Positions 41,790 through 52,362 are shown, counted from the stretch's first letter. The stretch is 64,000 nucleotides of DNA from Alistipes finegoldii DSM 17242 (GCF_000265365.1 NC_018011.1:3670240-3734239); one strand, 5' to 3'. Notes: generated by a model from the sequence alone, not told the origin. Numbers and translations: made by a program.

Positions 41790-41821
41790 CAAGTATAAAG
41801 ACAATAAAAGAAAATTGCAAG
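41790..41821 (-). promoter_or_regulatory. rbsK promoter
   Basis: On the minus strand CTTG (41818-41821) and TATACTTG (41790-41797) are separated by 20 bp, close to the TTTG-N19-21-TAnnTTTG consensus. Confidence 0.6.
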
Positions 41822-41860
41822 CTTTTTTATGGTATTTTTTCATATGCCTATCATTATTTT

Positions 41861-41891
41861 CTTGCCGCATCCGAAAAAATGGCTACTTTTG
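41861..41891 (+). promoter_or_regulatory. Promoter of the LacI regulator gene
   Basis: CTTG at 41861-41864 and TACTTTTG at 41884-41891 with 19 bp spacing. A start near 41898 gives a leader of about 220 nt that contains degenerate tandem repeats. Confidence 0.55.
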
Positions 41892-41939
41892 TTCGGAACA
41901 AAAACCGGGCAACAATACGCACCGGCCTATTCGGGCAGG

Positions 41940-42060
41940 CGGGACTGCCGGCCGGAGAGCCGGTTGAAGAGCAGGTCGGGAAGCAGGTCGGAGAGCAAGT
42001 TAAAGAGCAGACCGGGGACAGACCGGGGAGCAGACCGGAAGGACCGGAAGGACCGGAAAC
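41940..42060. repeat. Degenerate minisatellite in the 5' leader of the LacI gene
   Basis: Units of about 9-13 bases such as GAGCAGGTCGG, GAGCAGACCGG, GGACAGACCGG and GGAAGGACCGG follow one another from about 41956 to 42058. No real gene covers the stretch; short frames through it give Glu/Gly/Pro/Arg-rich strings without start context. It lies between promoter and ATG of the LacI gene. Confidence 0.6.
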
Positions 42061-42121
42061 GGGGCCGGCAGCCATACGGGTTCCGGCAGCCATAAGATAA
42101 GATAATATAACAGAACGCCGC

Positions 42122-43138
42122 ATGAAAGAGACGCTGGTCACCATATCCAAACGGACCGGATTCGCCATATCGACCGTTTCGCGGGTGCTGAACGGACAGG
42201 CGGAGAAATACCGCATCAGCCGGAAAACCGTCGAGCTGATCCTCGCCGAAGCCAGACGGTGCGACTACACGCCGAGCCTTCTGGCGAAAGGACTGCGCAT
42301 GAAGCGCACCAATACGCTGGGCTTACTGATTCCGCAGGTGTCGAACCCCTATTTCGCCGACATCGCCAGCGCCATCATCCGGGAAGCCCGCAGCCACGGA
42401 TATACGGTAATGGTGGTCGATACCATGGAGAACGAAGAAAACGAGCAGGAGGGCATCCGGACGATGCTTTCGCGCCGGGTGGACGGCATCGTGGCCGTTC
42501 CGTGCGGCCGGACGCCCGACCACCTCGAAAAGGTGGACCGCTCGGTTCCCGTCATGCTGGTGGACCGCAGTTTCGAGCGCACCTCGCTGCCGTACGTCTG
42601 CACCGACAACTACCGCGGAGGCGTGGAGGCGACCCGGATTCTGCTGCAGAGAGGACACCGCAGAATCGCCTGCATACAGGGCGTTCCCCATTCGATGCCG
42701 AACCGCCGGCGCGTGCAGGGTTATCTCGACGCGCTCCGACAAGCGGGACTGCAGGAGGAAGCCATCATAACCGGCGACGCATTCTCGCTGGAGAACGGCT
42801 ACCGGCAGACCAAGCTCGCCGTGGCAGGTCCCGACCGCCCCACGGCGATATTCGCCCTGAGCAATACGATCCTGCTCGGCGCGGTCAAAGCCATACGCGA
42901 ATCGGGTTTGCGGATCCCCGAAGATATTTCCGTGGTGTCGTTCGACGACAATCCCTATCTGGATTTTCTGGTTCCGGCCATAACCCGCATCGGCCAGCCC
43001 GTCGAAGAGATCGGAAAAACAGCCGTCAGGCTGCTGCTGGAGAGCATCCGGGAGGAGGTACGCTGCCGGACGCAACTGCAACTGCCGCCTGAAAGGATCG
43101 TCCGCGACTCGGTCGCAAACCCGCGTACCGCAAAGTAA
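42122..43138 (+). CDS. LacI family transcriptional regulator
   Basis: 338 residues. An N-terminal helix-turn-helix (VTISKRTGFAISTVSRVLNGQ) and the hinge region YTPSLLAKGLRMKRTNTLGLLIPQ are followed by a periplasmic-binding-protein-like effector domain (YPYFADI-type start, DRSFERTSLPYVCTDNYRGG, GHRRIACIQG, SFDDNPYLDFL). It is divergent from the rbsK operon and so probably represses it in the absence of ribose or ribose-5-phosphate; the effector is inferred. Confidence 0.9.
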   Translation: MKETLVTISKRTGFAISTVSRVLNGQAEKYRISRKTVELILAEARRCDYTPSLLAKGLRMKRTNTLGLLIPQVSNPYFADIASAIIREARSHGYTVMVVDTMENEENEQEGIRTMLSRRVDGIVAVPCGRTPDHLEKVDRSVPVMLVDRSFERTSLPYVCTDNYRGGVEATRILLQRGHRRIACIQGVPHSMPNRRRVQGYLDALRQAGLQEEAIITGDAFSLENGYRQTKLAVAGPDRPTAIFALSNTILLGAVKAIRESGLRIPEDISVVSFDDNPYLDFLVPAITRIGQPVEEIGKTAVRLLLESIREEVRCRTQLQLPPERIVRDSVANPRTAK

Positions 43139-43252
43139 CGTCCGCTCCGGACATACCCCCGCCGCAGTCACAAGACAAGCGCCGGCATCCAAGTCCGGTC
43201 GAACGCGCACGACACGTCCTTCGCGGCGCTCCTGCACACTGACATGACAGAC

Positions 43253-43285
43253 AAAAAAGCCCGGACGTCCGGTCCGGGCTTTTTT
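43253..43285. terminator. Bidirectional terminator between the LacI gene and proC
   Basis: AAAAAAGCCCGGA at 43253-43265 pairs with TCCGGGCTTTTTT up to 43285, loop of 7 bases. It ends both convergent transcripts. Confidence 0.9.
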
Positions 43286-43298
43286 AGATAAAATCCGA

Positions 43299-44081
43299 TT
43301 ACTTTTTGTTCTGAATCGCGTCCACGGCGTCGATCACCGCGCCGCGGAAACCTTTGCGTTCGAGTTCGGCGACGCCGACGATCGTCGTGCCGCCGGGCGA
43401 ACAAACCGCATCCTTCATCGCGCCGGGATGCTGTCCCGTCGCCAGCTGCAATTTGCCCGTGCCGACGACCATCTGGCTGACCATGCGGTAGGCGTCGGCG
43501 CGTGCGATGCCGTGTTTGACGGCGGCGTCGGCGAGCGCTTCGATGAACATCGCCACGAACGCGGGACCGCAGCCGCAGATCGTCCCGGCAAGTCCCAGCA
43601 GGGGAGTATCGACCTGCATCACCAGCCCGACGTGCGAAAACAGCCGCTCCGTCTCTTTCCACTCGGCATCGGAGAGCGAGTGGAGACGTTCGCAGACAAC
43701 GATTCCCTCGCCGACGGCGACCGGCGTGTTGGGAACCGTACTGAGATGGTGCGTTCCGGGCGCAAGTATGGTTTCGTACTTTCCGAACGTCATGCCGGCA
43801 GCCACCGAAACGACGATTTTCCCGGCCAGCAGCTCCTTCACGGGCGACAAAACCGCTTCGACCTGATGGGGTTTCACGGCTACGATCACCATGTCGGCGA
43901 ACTCCGCGACACGGGCGGCATCGTCGAAAGCCAGAAAGCCTTTCGGCTCCGTATTGCGCCGCAGTTTGGCCCGGTCGCGGGCGCAGGCGCCGATCTGGCA
44001 GGGCTTCAACGCCCCCGTCGCGGCAAACCCTTCGGCAAGAGCCTGCGCCATATTTCCGAATCCGATAAATCCTACCTTCAT
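43299..44081 (-). CDS. proC: Pyrroline-5-carboxylate reductase
   Basis: 260 residues from ATG 44081 (MKVGFIGFGNMAQA); an ATG four codons earlier is possible. The Rossmann motif GFGNMA, the segment VIVAVKPHQVEAVL and the C-terminal VCSPGGTTIVGVAELERKGF are characteristic. It makes proline from P5C with NAD(P)H. It stands alone between a terminator and an unrelated gene. Confidence 0.94.
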   Translation of the reverse strand: MKVGFIGFGNMAQALAEGFAATGALKPCQIGACARDRAKLRRNTEPKGFLAFDDAARVAEFADMVIVAVKPHQVEAVLSPVKELLAGKIVVSVAAGMTFGKYETILAPGTHHLSTVPNTPVAVGEGIVVCERLHSLSDAEWKETERLFSHVGLVMQVDTPLLGLAGTICGCGPAFVAMFIEALADAAVKHGIARADAYRMVSQMVVGTGKLQLATGQHPGAMKDAVCSPGGTTIVGVAELERKGFRGAVIDAVDAIQNKK

Positions 44082-44192
44082 AATACGATTCATTTTTCAA
44101 ATTTAGGCTTCATTCCGGCTGTCCGCCGTTTATAATCCCGCTCCTGCGCACCTCCGGGGATTTACCGCGGCCGGAACGGACGGCTTCTCCGT

Positions 44193-44858
44193 TTACTTCG
44201 CGTAGTCCCTCTCCCCGAAAATCAGCGACCCGACGCGCACCATGTTCGACCCGCATTCGACGGCGAAGGGGTAGTCGTGCGACATGCCCATCGACAACAC
44301 GTTGAACCGCGCCCCGAAATAGGGCTGCAAAAGGTCGAAACAGCGTTTCAGCTCCGTGAAATCCCGGCGGATAACCTCCCCGTCGTCGGTATTGGTCGCA
44401 ATGCCCATCACGCCGCGGACGCAGACATCGGGCATCCGGGCGAAGGGCGCCGTGCCGACATACCGCATAAGCTCCCCGATCTCCCAGCCCGACTTGGTCT
44501 CTTCGTCGGCGACATGTATCTCCAGCAAAATCTCGATCGTGCGGCCGCATTTGGCGGCCTCGCGCTGGATGGCTTCGGCCAGACGCGCGCTGTCCACCGA
44601 ATGGATCAGCGAGACGAACGGCGCAATATATTTGATCTTGTTGGTCTGCAGGTGGCCGATCATGTGCCACTCGATATCTTGGGGCAGCGCCTCGTATTTT
44701 TCGCGCAGCTCCTGCGGACGGCTCTCGCCGAAGACGCGGTGTCCCGCGTCGTAGGCTTCGCGTATCGCCTCCACGGGGTGGGTCTTCGACACGGCGACCA
44801 GCGTGACGTCTTCGGGCAGCGTGCTGCGCACGAACGATAATTGACATGCTATAGACAT
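44193..44858 (-). CDS. yggS: YggS-type pyridoxal phosphate homeostasis protein
   Basis: 221 residues from ATG 44858. The PLP Lys lies in LVAVSKTHPVEAI near residue 25. HMIGHLQTNKIKYI and the tail LSMGMSHDYPFAVECGSNMVRVGSLIFG are family signatures. It carries PLP without a known reaction and buffers PLP levels in the cytoplasm. The gene is convergent with nothing nearby and about 110 bp from proC. Confidence 0.94.
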   Translation of the reverse strand: MSIACQLSFVRSTLPEDVTLVAVSKTHPVEAIREAYDAGHRVFGESRPQELREKYEALPQDIEWHMIGHLQTNKIKYIAPFVSLIHSVDSARLAEAIQREAAKCGRTIEILLEIHVADEETKSGWEIGELMRYVGTAPFARMPDVCVRGVMGIATNTDDGEVIRRDFTELKRCFDLLQPYFGARFNVLSMGMSHDYPFAVECGSNMVRVGSLIFGERDYAK

Positions 44859-44913
44859 AGTAAGCTTGATTTCGATGCGTAAAAATACGCAAAATTCGTA
44901 CAAGACGGAACAA

Positions 44914-44932
44914 GCCCGGAAAAATTCCGGGC
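44914..44932 (-). terminator. Terminator after the TIG-like lipoprotein gene
   Basis: GCCCGGA at 44914-44920 pairs with TCCGGGC at 44926-44932. The minus-strand tail is only moderately T-rich. Confidence 0.55.
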
Positions 44933-44958
44933 CTGCATGCCGTTATTTTCCCGCAGGA

Positions 44959-46218
44959 TCAGCGCACCAGCACGATTTCCGTACAGTAAACGGTCCCGGA
45001 AAAGATGTCGAGCGACTTCGCCGCACGGTCGTAGACCTGCACCCGGCTTCCGCCGTCGCCCAAGTCGCAGAGCATGTAAATACGATCCTGAATATCGCTG
45101 TCGGGGAAGGTCACGGCCGTTACCGAGCGTACGGCGGCCGGCACTGCCGCCAGCACCTCTCCGAAGGTCATCGCCACGGGATCGTACAGCCGGAGTTCCG
45201 TCGCGCCGTCCTTCACCACGGCATAGCCGCAGCAGACGGAGTGTTTCGGTCCGGCGGCATCGGACGCGGATTCCACGATCCAGAAGGGGATCATCCCGTC
45301 GGCATAGACCGGATCGCCGAGCCGCGCTTCGGCGCCTGCCGAACGCATGCCGAACACCATCGGCGTATAGCATCCCTCGGCGTTGTTCACGGAGAGCATC
45401 ACATAGCCGTCGCTGTTCATCACGAAGGGACTGCCGGTCAGCATTCCGGCGCCGATACCCTCCGGCATCCGCCACGAAGGCGGCACGACGACGCTGGTGC
45501 GGGTTTCGGTCATGCCCAGAATGATGCAGTAATTGTCTTCGCACAACAGGTAGGCGGCTTCCGAATTGGGCAGCACGCCGGTCGTCACGACACGGTCGCC
45601 GCCGGAATTTCTGAAATAGCGCATCGTCAGGTCGTAGAAGGCGGCCGACCGTTTTCCGCCGTCGAGCGAGAGTCCGAAGATGCAGTTCGAACCGGGGCGG
45701 TTCACCGGATGGATGAAGTGGCTGCCGGGGAACCGTTCGGTGCGGACGATTTCGCCCGTTTGCATGTCGAATTCGCTGATTGCGACCTCGCCCGTATCGT
45801 CATTGCAAACCCCGTAGAGCGTATACGACGCAGGTGGCGTGCCGTCGGAAACGGAGATCCTGCCGAGCGGCATGGCTTTGCCGCGGCGGAAAAGCTTCAC
45901 CTCGGCCGTACCCGCAGGATAGCCGCCGGGAGCGAGGAACGTGATGCTCGACTCGGTGCGGGAGGTCACTACGCCCCAGACGCCGTCGGCGTAGCCTTCG
46001 CTGATCGCCGCGTTGGTCAGGGGCCACGCGATGCGCAGCATGATGTCGTCGCCGGCTTCGAATCCTTTGGCCGAAACGGTCACCTCGTCGCCGGGGGCGA
46101 ACGTCCGCGCCTCGGAGGGCATCACCACGTCGGTTACGAAAGGGATTCCTTCGCCGTCGTCCGAACTGCATGCGCAGAGGAAAGTTCCGAGCAGCAGCAA
46201 AAGCAGGTATTTCTTCAT
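44959..46218 (-). CDS. Lipoprotein with IPT/TIG-like domain and propeller-like body
   Basis: 419 residues from ATG 46218; a longer frame upstream covers the promoter region and is not used. A lipoprotein signal (LLLLLLGTFLCACSSDDGEG) is followed at about residues 25-110 by an Ig/TIG-like domain (ARTFAPGDEVTVSAKGFEAGD ... RTESSITFLAPGGYPAGTAEVKLF). The rest has repeated short beta blocks with Asp/Gly turns that suggest a beta-propeller. Probably surface exposed. I do not recognise a named family and no partner gene is near. Confidence 0.75.
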   Translation of the reverse strand: MKKYLLLLLLGTFLCACSSDDGEGIPFVTDVVMPSEARTFAPGDEVTVSAKGFEAGDDIMLRIAWPLTNAAISEGYADGVWGVVTSRTESSITFLAPGGYPAGTAEVKLFRRGKAMPLGRISVSDGTPPASYTLYGVCNDDTGEVAISEFDMQTGEIVRTERFPGSHFIHPVNRPGSNCIFGLSLDGGKRSAAFYDLTMRYFRNSGGDRVVTTGVLPNSEAAYLLCEDNYCIILGMTETRTSVVVPPSWRMPEGIGAGMLTGSPFVMNSDGYVMLSVNNAEGCYTPMVFGMRSAGAEARLGDPVYADGMIPFWIVESASDAAGPKHSVCCGYAVVKDGATELRLYDPVAMTFGEVLAAVPAAVRSVTAVTFPDSDIQDRIYMLCDLGDGGSRVQVYDRAAKSLDIFSGTVYCTEIVLVR

Positions 46219-46347
46219 CGTCGTCAGTCTGTTGTCATCCTCCGGCACCGGGGGAGGGCCGGAATACGACCGGTTCGCATTCGACGCAAAGATAAGGTTT
46301 AACGCCCTTATATCCAAATAAAATCGCGCTTTTCACCCGCGCGGCGT

Positions 46348-46378
46348 TTTGCCGTTTAGGATTTGTTTCGTACATTTG
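46348..46378 (+). promoter_or_regulatory. Promoter of the C69 dipeptidase gene
   Basis: TTTG at 46348-46351, 19 bp, then TACATTTG at 46371-46378, an exact Bacteroidetes consensus, 22 bases before the ATG at 46400. Confidence 0.8.
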
Positions 46379-46399
46379 GAATCAAAACCTTAGAAATCT

Positions 46400-48094
46400 A
46401 TGAAAAAACTCCGCTATTGCCTTGCTGCAACGGCCGTATTCGCCTACGGCGCGGCAGCGGCCTGCACCAATTTCATCGTCACCAAGGGAGCCTCGACCGA
46501 CGGTTCGGCCATGGTCTCCTATGCCGCCGACTCGCACGCGCTGTACGGCGCGCTGTACCACACACCCGGCGGAAGCCACAAGGCCGGCACCATGATGCCC
46601 GTCTACGAATGGGACACGGGACGCTATCTGACCGACATTCCCCAGCTGCGCGAGACCTACTCGACGGTGGGCAACATGAACGAACATTCGCTCATCATCG
46701 GCGAGACGACATACGGCGGCCGGCCGGAACTGGCCGACTCGACCGGACTGATCGACTACGGTTCGCTGATTTACATCACGCTCCAGCGTGCGAAGACGGC
46801 CCGCGAGGCCATCGCCACGATCGCCGAGCTGGCCAACACCTACGGCTATGCGTCGAGCGGCGAATCGTTCTCGATCGTCGACCGCGACGAAGTGTGGATC
46901 ATGGAGCTGATCGGCAAGGGATACAAGGCCGACGGCAAGGGCGGCAACGCCAACAAGGGCATCGTATGGGTCGCACGCCGCATTCCCGACGGATATGTTT
47001 CGGCGCACGCCAATCAGGCGCGCATCACGACCTTCCCGAAGAACGACCCCGAAAACTGCCTTTACGCGCCCGACGTCGTTTCGTTCGCCCGCGAAATGGG
47101 GTATTACGACGGCCCCGACGCGGATTTCAGTTTCTGCGACGCATATGCGCCGCTCGACTTCGGCGCCCTGCGCGCCTGCGAAGCCCGCGTCTGGGCCTTC
47201 TTCCGCACGGTGGCCGACGATATGGACCGATACGCGGATTATGCGATGGGCCACAACGCCGCGAACCGCATGCCCCTGTGGGTCATGCCCCGCGAAAAAG
47301 TGTCGCCCAAAACGGTCTTCGACTGCATGCGCGACCATTACGAGGGAACCCCGATGGACATGACCGCCGACATCGGCGCGGGCGGCAGTGCATGCCCTTA
47401 CCGCTGGCGTCCGATGGAGTTCGAGGTGGACGGCGTGAGCTATGTCAACGAACGCGCGACGGCTACGCAGCAGACCGGATTCTGGTTCGTGGCGCAGGCC
47501 CGGCCGTGGAATCCCGCCGACATGGGCATCCTCTGGTTCGGCGTGGACGACGCGGCGACTTCGTGCCTGACGCCGATCTACTGCTCGGCGCAGGAGGTTC
47601 CCGCATGCCTGAGCGAGCAGAACGGCTCGATGCTCGAATATTCGCCCACGGCGGCGTTCTGGCTCTTCAACCGGGTCACCAACTTCGCCTACATGCGTTA
47701 CGACATGATTTCGGCCGACATCCGCAAAGTCGTGGACAAGTGGGAGAACGGCATGCTGAAAACCGTACGCGAGGTGGACGCCGAAGCGCTGTCGCTCTCG
47801 CCCAAAGCGCGCGGCAAGTTCCTCACGGCGTTCAGCACGGCGACGGCGCAGCAGTTGTTCGACCGTTGGTCTAAGCTGGACAAATACCTGCTGGTGAAAT
47901 ATATGGACGGCAACGTCAAGAGCGAGAAAGCCGACGTGCTGACCTTCCTCGACGGCGACGGCGGACCGGCGCACTTCGTGGACAACGGCAACGGCAGGAA
48001 CATTCCCGACAAGATCCAGTTCCCCGGTTACAACGAGAAATGGAAGCGCGCCGTGGCGAAGGACAACGGAGAAATCCTCCGGGTCGTAAAATAA
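46400..48094 (+). CDS. C69 family dipeptidase
   Basis: 564 residues, with a signal peptide ending at AYGAAAA so that Cys 22 (CTNFIVTKGASTDGS) becomes the N-terminal nucleophile, as in PepD/C69 enzymes of the Ntn fold. Other conserved parts are GNMNEHSLIIGETTYGGR, WIMELIGKGY and ANQARITTFP. It hydrolyses dipeptides, probably in the periplasm. The processed Cys must become free after signal cleavage; the residue before it is Ala, which fits signal peptidase I, though a lipoprotein reading (AAAC) is also possible. Confidence 0.92.
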   Translation: MKKLRYCLAATAVFAYGAAAACTNFIVTKGASTDGSAMVSYAADSHALYGALYHTPGGSHKAGTMMPVYEWDTGRYLTDIPQLRETYSTVGNMNEHSLIIGETTYGGRPELADSTGLIDYGSLIYITLQRAKTAREAIATIAELANTYGYASSGESFSIVDRDEVWIMELIGKGYKADGKGGNANKGIVWVARRIPDGYVSAHANQARITTFPKNDPENCLYAPDVVSFAREMGYYDGPDADFSFCDAYAPLDFGALRACEARVWAFFRTVADDMDRYADYAMGHNAANRMPLWVMPREKVSPKTVFDCMRDHYEGTPMDMTADIGAGGSACPYRWRPMEFEVDGVSYVNERATATQQTGFWFVAQARPWNPADMGILWFGVDDAATSCLTPIYCSAQEVPACLSEQNGSMLEYSPTAAFWLFNRVTNFAYMRYDMISADIRKVVDKWENGMLKTVREVDAEALSLSPKARGKFLTAFSTATAQQLFDRWSKLDKYLLVKYMDGNVKSEKADVLTFLDGDGGPAHFVDNGNGRNIPDKIQFPGYNEKWKRAVAKDNGEILRVVK

Positions 48095-48181
48095 CGCGGC
48101 AAAGCCCCTTCCGGCAAATCCCGTCCCGACGGGCCGGACCGAGAGGGGAACGGTAACGGACAACAAACATTCAACCGAATT

Positions 48182-49558
48182 ATGAAATACGATATTATCG
48201 TCGTGGGAAGCGGACCGGGCGGCTACGTCGCCGCCATACGCGCTTCGCAGCTGGGCCGCAAAGTGGCGCTCGTGGAGCGGGCCGAAGCCGGGGGCGTGTG
48301 CCTCAACTGGGGCTGCATCCCGACCAAGGCGCTGCTGAAAAGCGCGCAGGTTTACACCTACTGCAAATCGGCCGCACATTACGGGCTCGACCTCACGGGC
48401 GAAGTGAAGCCCGATCTGGAAAAAATCGTGGCCCGCTCGCGCGGCGTGGCCGAGACCATGAGCAAAGGCGTGGCCTTCCTGCTGGGCAAGAACAACATCG
48501 ACCTCATACCGGGATTCGGACGGCTCACGGCCCCCGGAAAGCTCGACGTGGACGGCACGGAGTACGAAGCCGACCACATCGTTCTGGCCACGGGGGCGCG
48601 CCCGCGCGAAATGGCGTTCATGCCCATCGACGGCGAGCGCGTCATCTCGTCGCGTCAGGCCCTGACGCTTGCGAAACTGCCCGAAACGATGATCGTCGTG
48701 GGTTCGGGCGCCATCGGCAGCGAGTTCGCTTGGTTCTATGCGGCGCTGGGGGTCAAAGTCACCGTCGTGGAGTACATGCCCCGCATGATGCCGCTGGAGG
48801 ACGAAGAGGTGTCGAAGACCATGGAGCGCGCATTCCGCAAACTGCGCGCTGCGGTGCTGACATCGACGACCGTAAAGTCGGTCCGCGTCAATACGGAAGG
48901 CCGCTGCGAGGTGGAGATCGAGGGCAAGAAAGGCGCTGAAACCCTGACGGCCGACATCGTGCTTTCGGCCGTGGGCATCAAATCCAACATCGAAAATATC
49001 GGTCTCGAAGAGCTGGGCGTCGCCGTCGAGCGGGACAAGGTAGTCGTAGACCAGTTCTACCGCACCAACGTTCCGGGCGTTTACGCCATCGGCGACATCG
49101 TGGGCGGCCCCGCGCTGGCGCACGTCGCCTCGGCGGAGGGAATCTGCTGCGTGGAGGCCATATGCGGCCTCAATCCGGCTCCGGTGGACTATTCGACCAT
49201 TCCGTCGTGCGTCTTCACCTCGCCCGAAGTGGCGTCGGTCGGCATGACCGAGCAGCAGGCGCAGGAACGGGGCATCGCCTACAAGACGGGGCGTTTCCCC
49301 TTCACGGCGTCGGGCAAAGCCACGGCCGCAGGCGACCGCGACGGCTTCGTGAAACTCCTCTTCGGCGAGGACGACACGCTGCTGGGCGCCCACATGGTCG
49401 GCATGAACGTAACGGAGATGATCGCCGAGCCGACGCTGGCACGGATGCTGGGCGCGACGGGGCACCGGATAGCCCGCACGATCCATGCCCACCCGACGAT
49501 GAACGAGGGCGTCATGGAAGCTGCCGAAGCGGCTCTGGGCGCCGCGATCCATTTGTAA
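48182..49558 (+). CDS. lpdA: Dihydrolipoyl dehydrogenase
   Basis: 458 residues. FAD motif VVGSGPGGYVAAI at the start, redox disulfide Cys 40 and Cys 45 (CLNWGCIPTK), NAD motif VVGSGAIGSEFAW, second FAD motif VYAIGDIVGGPALAH, and the C-terminal HAHPTMNE with the catalytic His and Glu. It oxidises dihydrolipoamide for 2-oxoacid dehydrogenases or the glycine cleavage system. No E1, E2 or GCV gene is in the window. Confidence 0.94.
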   Translation: MKYDIIVVGSGPGGYVAAIRASQLGRKVALVERAEAGGVCLNWGCIPTKALLKSAQVYTYCKSAAHYGLDLTGEVKPDLEKIVARSRGVAETMSKGVAFLLGKNNIDLIPGFGRLTAPGKLDVDGTEYEADHIVLATGARPREMAFMPIDGERVISSRQALTLAKLPETMIVVGSGAIGSEFAWFYAALGVKVTVVEYMPRMMPLEDEEVSKTMERAFRKLRAAVLTSTTVKSVRVNTEGRCEVEIEGKKGAETLTADIVLSAVGIKSNIENIGLEELGVAVERDKVVVDQFYRTNVPGVYAIGDIVGGPALAHVASAEGICCVEAICGLNPAPVDYSTIPSCVFTSPEVASVGMTEQQAQERGIAYKTGRFPFTASGKATAAGDRDGFVKLLFGEDDTLLGAHMVGMNVTEMIAEPTLARMLGATGHRIARTIHAHPTMNEGVMEAAEAALGAAIHL

Positions 49559-49588
49559 GGCCGAAACAGATCAAGCCGATAAACAAAA

Positions 49589-49624
49589 GAACCGCCCCTC
49601 TCCTGCCGGAAGGGGCGGTTTTCG
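49589..49624 (+). terminator. Intrinsic terminator after lpdA
   Basis: ACCGCCCCT at 49591-49599 pairs with AGGGGCGGT at 49611-49619, followed by TTTT. Confidence 0.85.
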
Positions 49625-49686
49625 TATCCGCGGCGGCCGGCCTCGCCTTAAAGCGCAACCACGAGACGCATCCCCCGCCCCGGAAC

Positions 49687-49714
49687 AAAAAAAAGAGTCT
49701 CGTTTCCGAGACTC
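49687..49714 (-). terminator. Intrinsic terminator after the aspA-truA transcript
   Basis: GAGTCTCG at 49695-49702 pairs with CGAGACTC at 49707-49714. On the minus strand eight T follow. It ends 8 bases past the stop of the small membrane protein gene. Confidence 0.88.
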
Positions 49715-49722
49715 TCCGCAGC

Positions 49723-49911
49723 TTATCTGAACCACTCTTCCAGATGGTTGCGGCCGTAAAAATAATAGACCGCAAGTCCCAGCCAGCTGGTCAGCAGTAC
49801 CACGATCGCGGCAATGACTTTGCCGGCGGTCGAAATGTTTTTCTTGAAGATGTCCATGACGCACCAGATTGCGCAGGCGACACCGATCAGCCAAATGATA
49901 GTTCCGATCAT
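49723..49911 (-). CDS. Small membrane protein of the PLDc_N type
   Basis: 62 residues with two hydrophobic helices (about 3-19 and 30-51), the second reading VIAAIVVLLTSWLGLAVYYFYGR. The pattern W-x2-ID/WCVMDI in the first helix and the W-x-G-x-x-YYFYGR end match the PLDc_N domain family found alone in many Bacteroidetes. The function is not known. It lies 19 bp after truA, probably in the same operon. Confidence 0.82.
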   Translation of the reverse strand: MIGTIIWLIGVACAIWCVMDIFKKNISTAGKVIAAIVVLLTSWLGLAVYYFYGRNHLEEWFR

Positions 49912-49930
49912 AATTTTAAAGTATTAGAGT

Positions 49931-50695
49931 TTAGTAAAACGTTTTTCGTTCGAATACGCCGGGCGGGTAGACCACGTCGCTCAGAAACAATCCCTGCGCC
50001 GGAGCGCCGCCGCTCGACCGCGAAAGGTCGCGGCTCCCGACGATCTCGCGGAAGCCGTCGGGCGTATAGCGCCCGCGTCCCACATCGACCAGCGTCCCGA
50101 CCAGCGACCGGACCATGTTGCGCAGAAAACGGTCGGCGCGGATCGTGAAGCAAAGCACGCCACGCTCGTCGGCCGTCCATGCGGCGTGCATGATGCGGCA
50201 GATATTGGTCTTGTTGTTCGAATTGAGCTTGGCGAACGAGGTGAAGTCGTCGTATTCCAACAGCGAAGCCGCCGCCTCGTTCATCCGTTCCATGTCCAGC
50301 GGCACGTAATACTGCCACGTCGCATCCCGCGTAAAGGGATTCTTGCGCGGTTCGATATAGTAACGGTATTCGCGTTCGCGGGCCGCGAAACGCGCGTGCG
50401 CATCCGCTCCGACGGGCGTCATGCTCCCGACGGCGATATCGCCCGGAAGCAGGAAATTCAGTTTGTAGACGACCTGCGCCGGATCGGGCACCGGTTCCTC
50501 ACAGTCGAAATGCGCCACGTAATAGGAAGCGTTGACGCCCGTATCGGTGCGGCCCGCCCCCGTCACCTCGATTTTTTCGCGCAGCAGGGTAGTGAGCGCC
50601 CGCTCCAGCGTCTGCTGCACCGACGGCATGTCGGGCTGGCGCTGCCAGCCGCAGTAGGCGGCTCCGTTGTACCGAAGTTCGAGAAAATAACGCAT
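49931..50695 (-). CDS. truA: tRNA pseudouridine(38-40) synthase TruA
   Basis: 254 residues from ATG 50695 (MRYFLELRYNG). The catalytic Asp 51 lies in GAGRTDTGVNA. Other conserved parts are YRYYIEPRKNPF and RADRFLRNMVRSLVGTLVDVGRG. It modifies U38-U40 in the anticodon arm. It follows aspA by about 40 bp. An ATG three codons earlier is possible. Confidence 0.95.
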   Translation of the reverse strand: MRYFLELRYNGAAYCGWQRQPDMPSVQQTLERALTTLLREKIEVTGAGRTDTGVNASYYVAHFDCEEPVPDPAQVVYKLNFLLPGDIAVGSMTPVGADAHARFAAREREYRYYIEPRKNPFTRDATWQYYVPLDMERMNEAAASLLEYDDFTSFAKLNSNNKTNICRIMHAAWTADERGVLCFTIRADRFLRNMVRSLVGTLVDVGRGRYTPDGFREIVGSRDLSRSSGGAPAQGLFLSDVVYPPGVFERKTFY

Positions 50696-50734
50696 GGCGA
50701 TCAATGAGGTTTCCGCAAAATTACAAAAAATTTT

Positions 50735-52171
<1,437 letters not shown>

Positions 52172-52330
52172 TACAAACTATAAAGATTAAAGCCTTCTTT
52201 CATTTCGAATTAAAATCGAACAACCATTTAAAGTTAATAAATATTTCCCGAACAGAAAAATATTTTCCCGTTCTTCGTCCGTTCAGCGTCCATTGGAAAG
52301 ATAAACGCGCCCGCGGCGGCAGTTGAAAAA

Positions 52331-52362
52331 TTTGGCAGTGCGGCCGGGTTGTATTATCTTTG
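52331..52362 (+). promoter_or_regulatory. dapB promoter
   Basis: TTTG at 52331-52334, 20 bp, then TATCTTTG at 52355-52362, an exact Bacteroidetes consensus, 32 bases before ATG 52395. Confidence 0.8.

Noticed and set aside
41956..42058. CRISPR-like array
   Set aside because: Units are short, degenerate and contiguous without unique spacers.
41829..42100. Small Arg/Gly/Glu-rich frames over the minisatellite
   Set aside because: Low-complexity translation caused by the repeats; no independent support for coding.
44859..44913. Longer start for the YggS protein
   Set aside because: The extension adds a cysteine-rich stretch absent from the family; ATG 44858 fits the usual start.
46382..49552. 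A 1056-codon minus-strand open frame opposite the C69 and lpdA genes
   Set aside because: Antisense shadow spanning two real, well-recognised genes; no credible domain.
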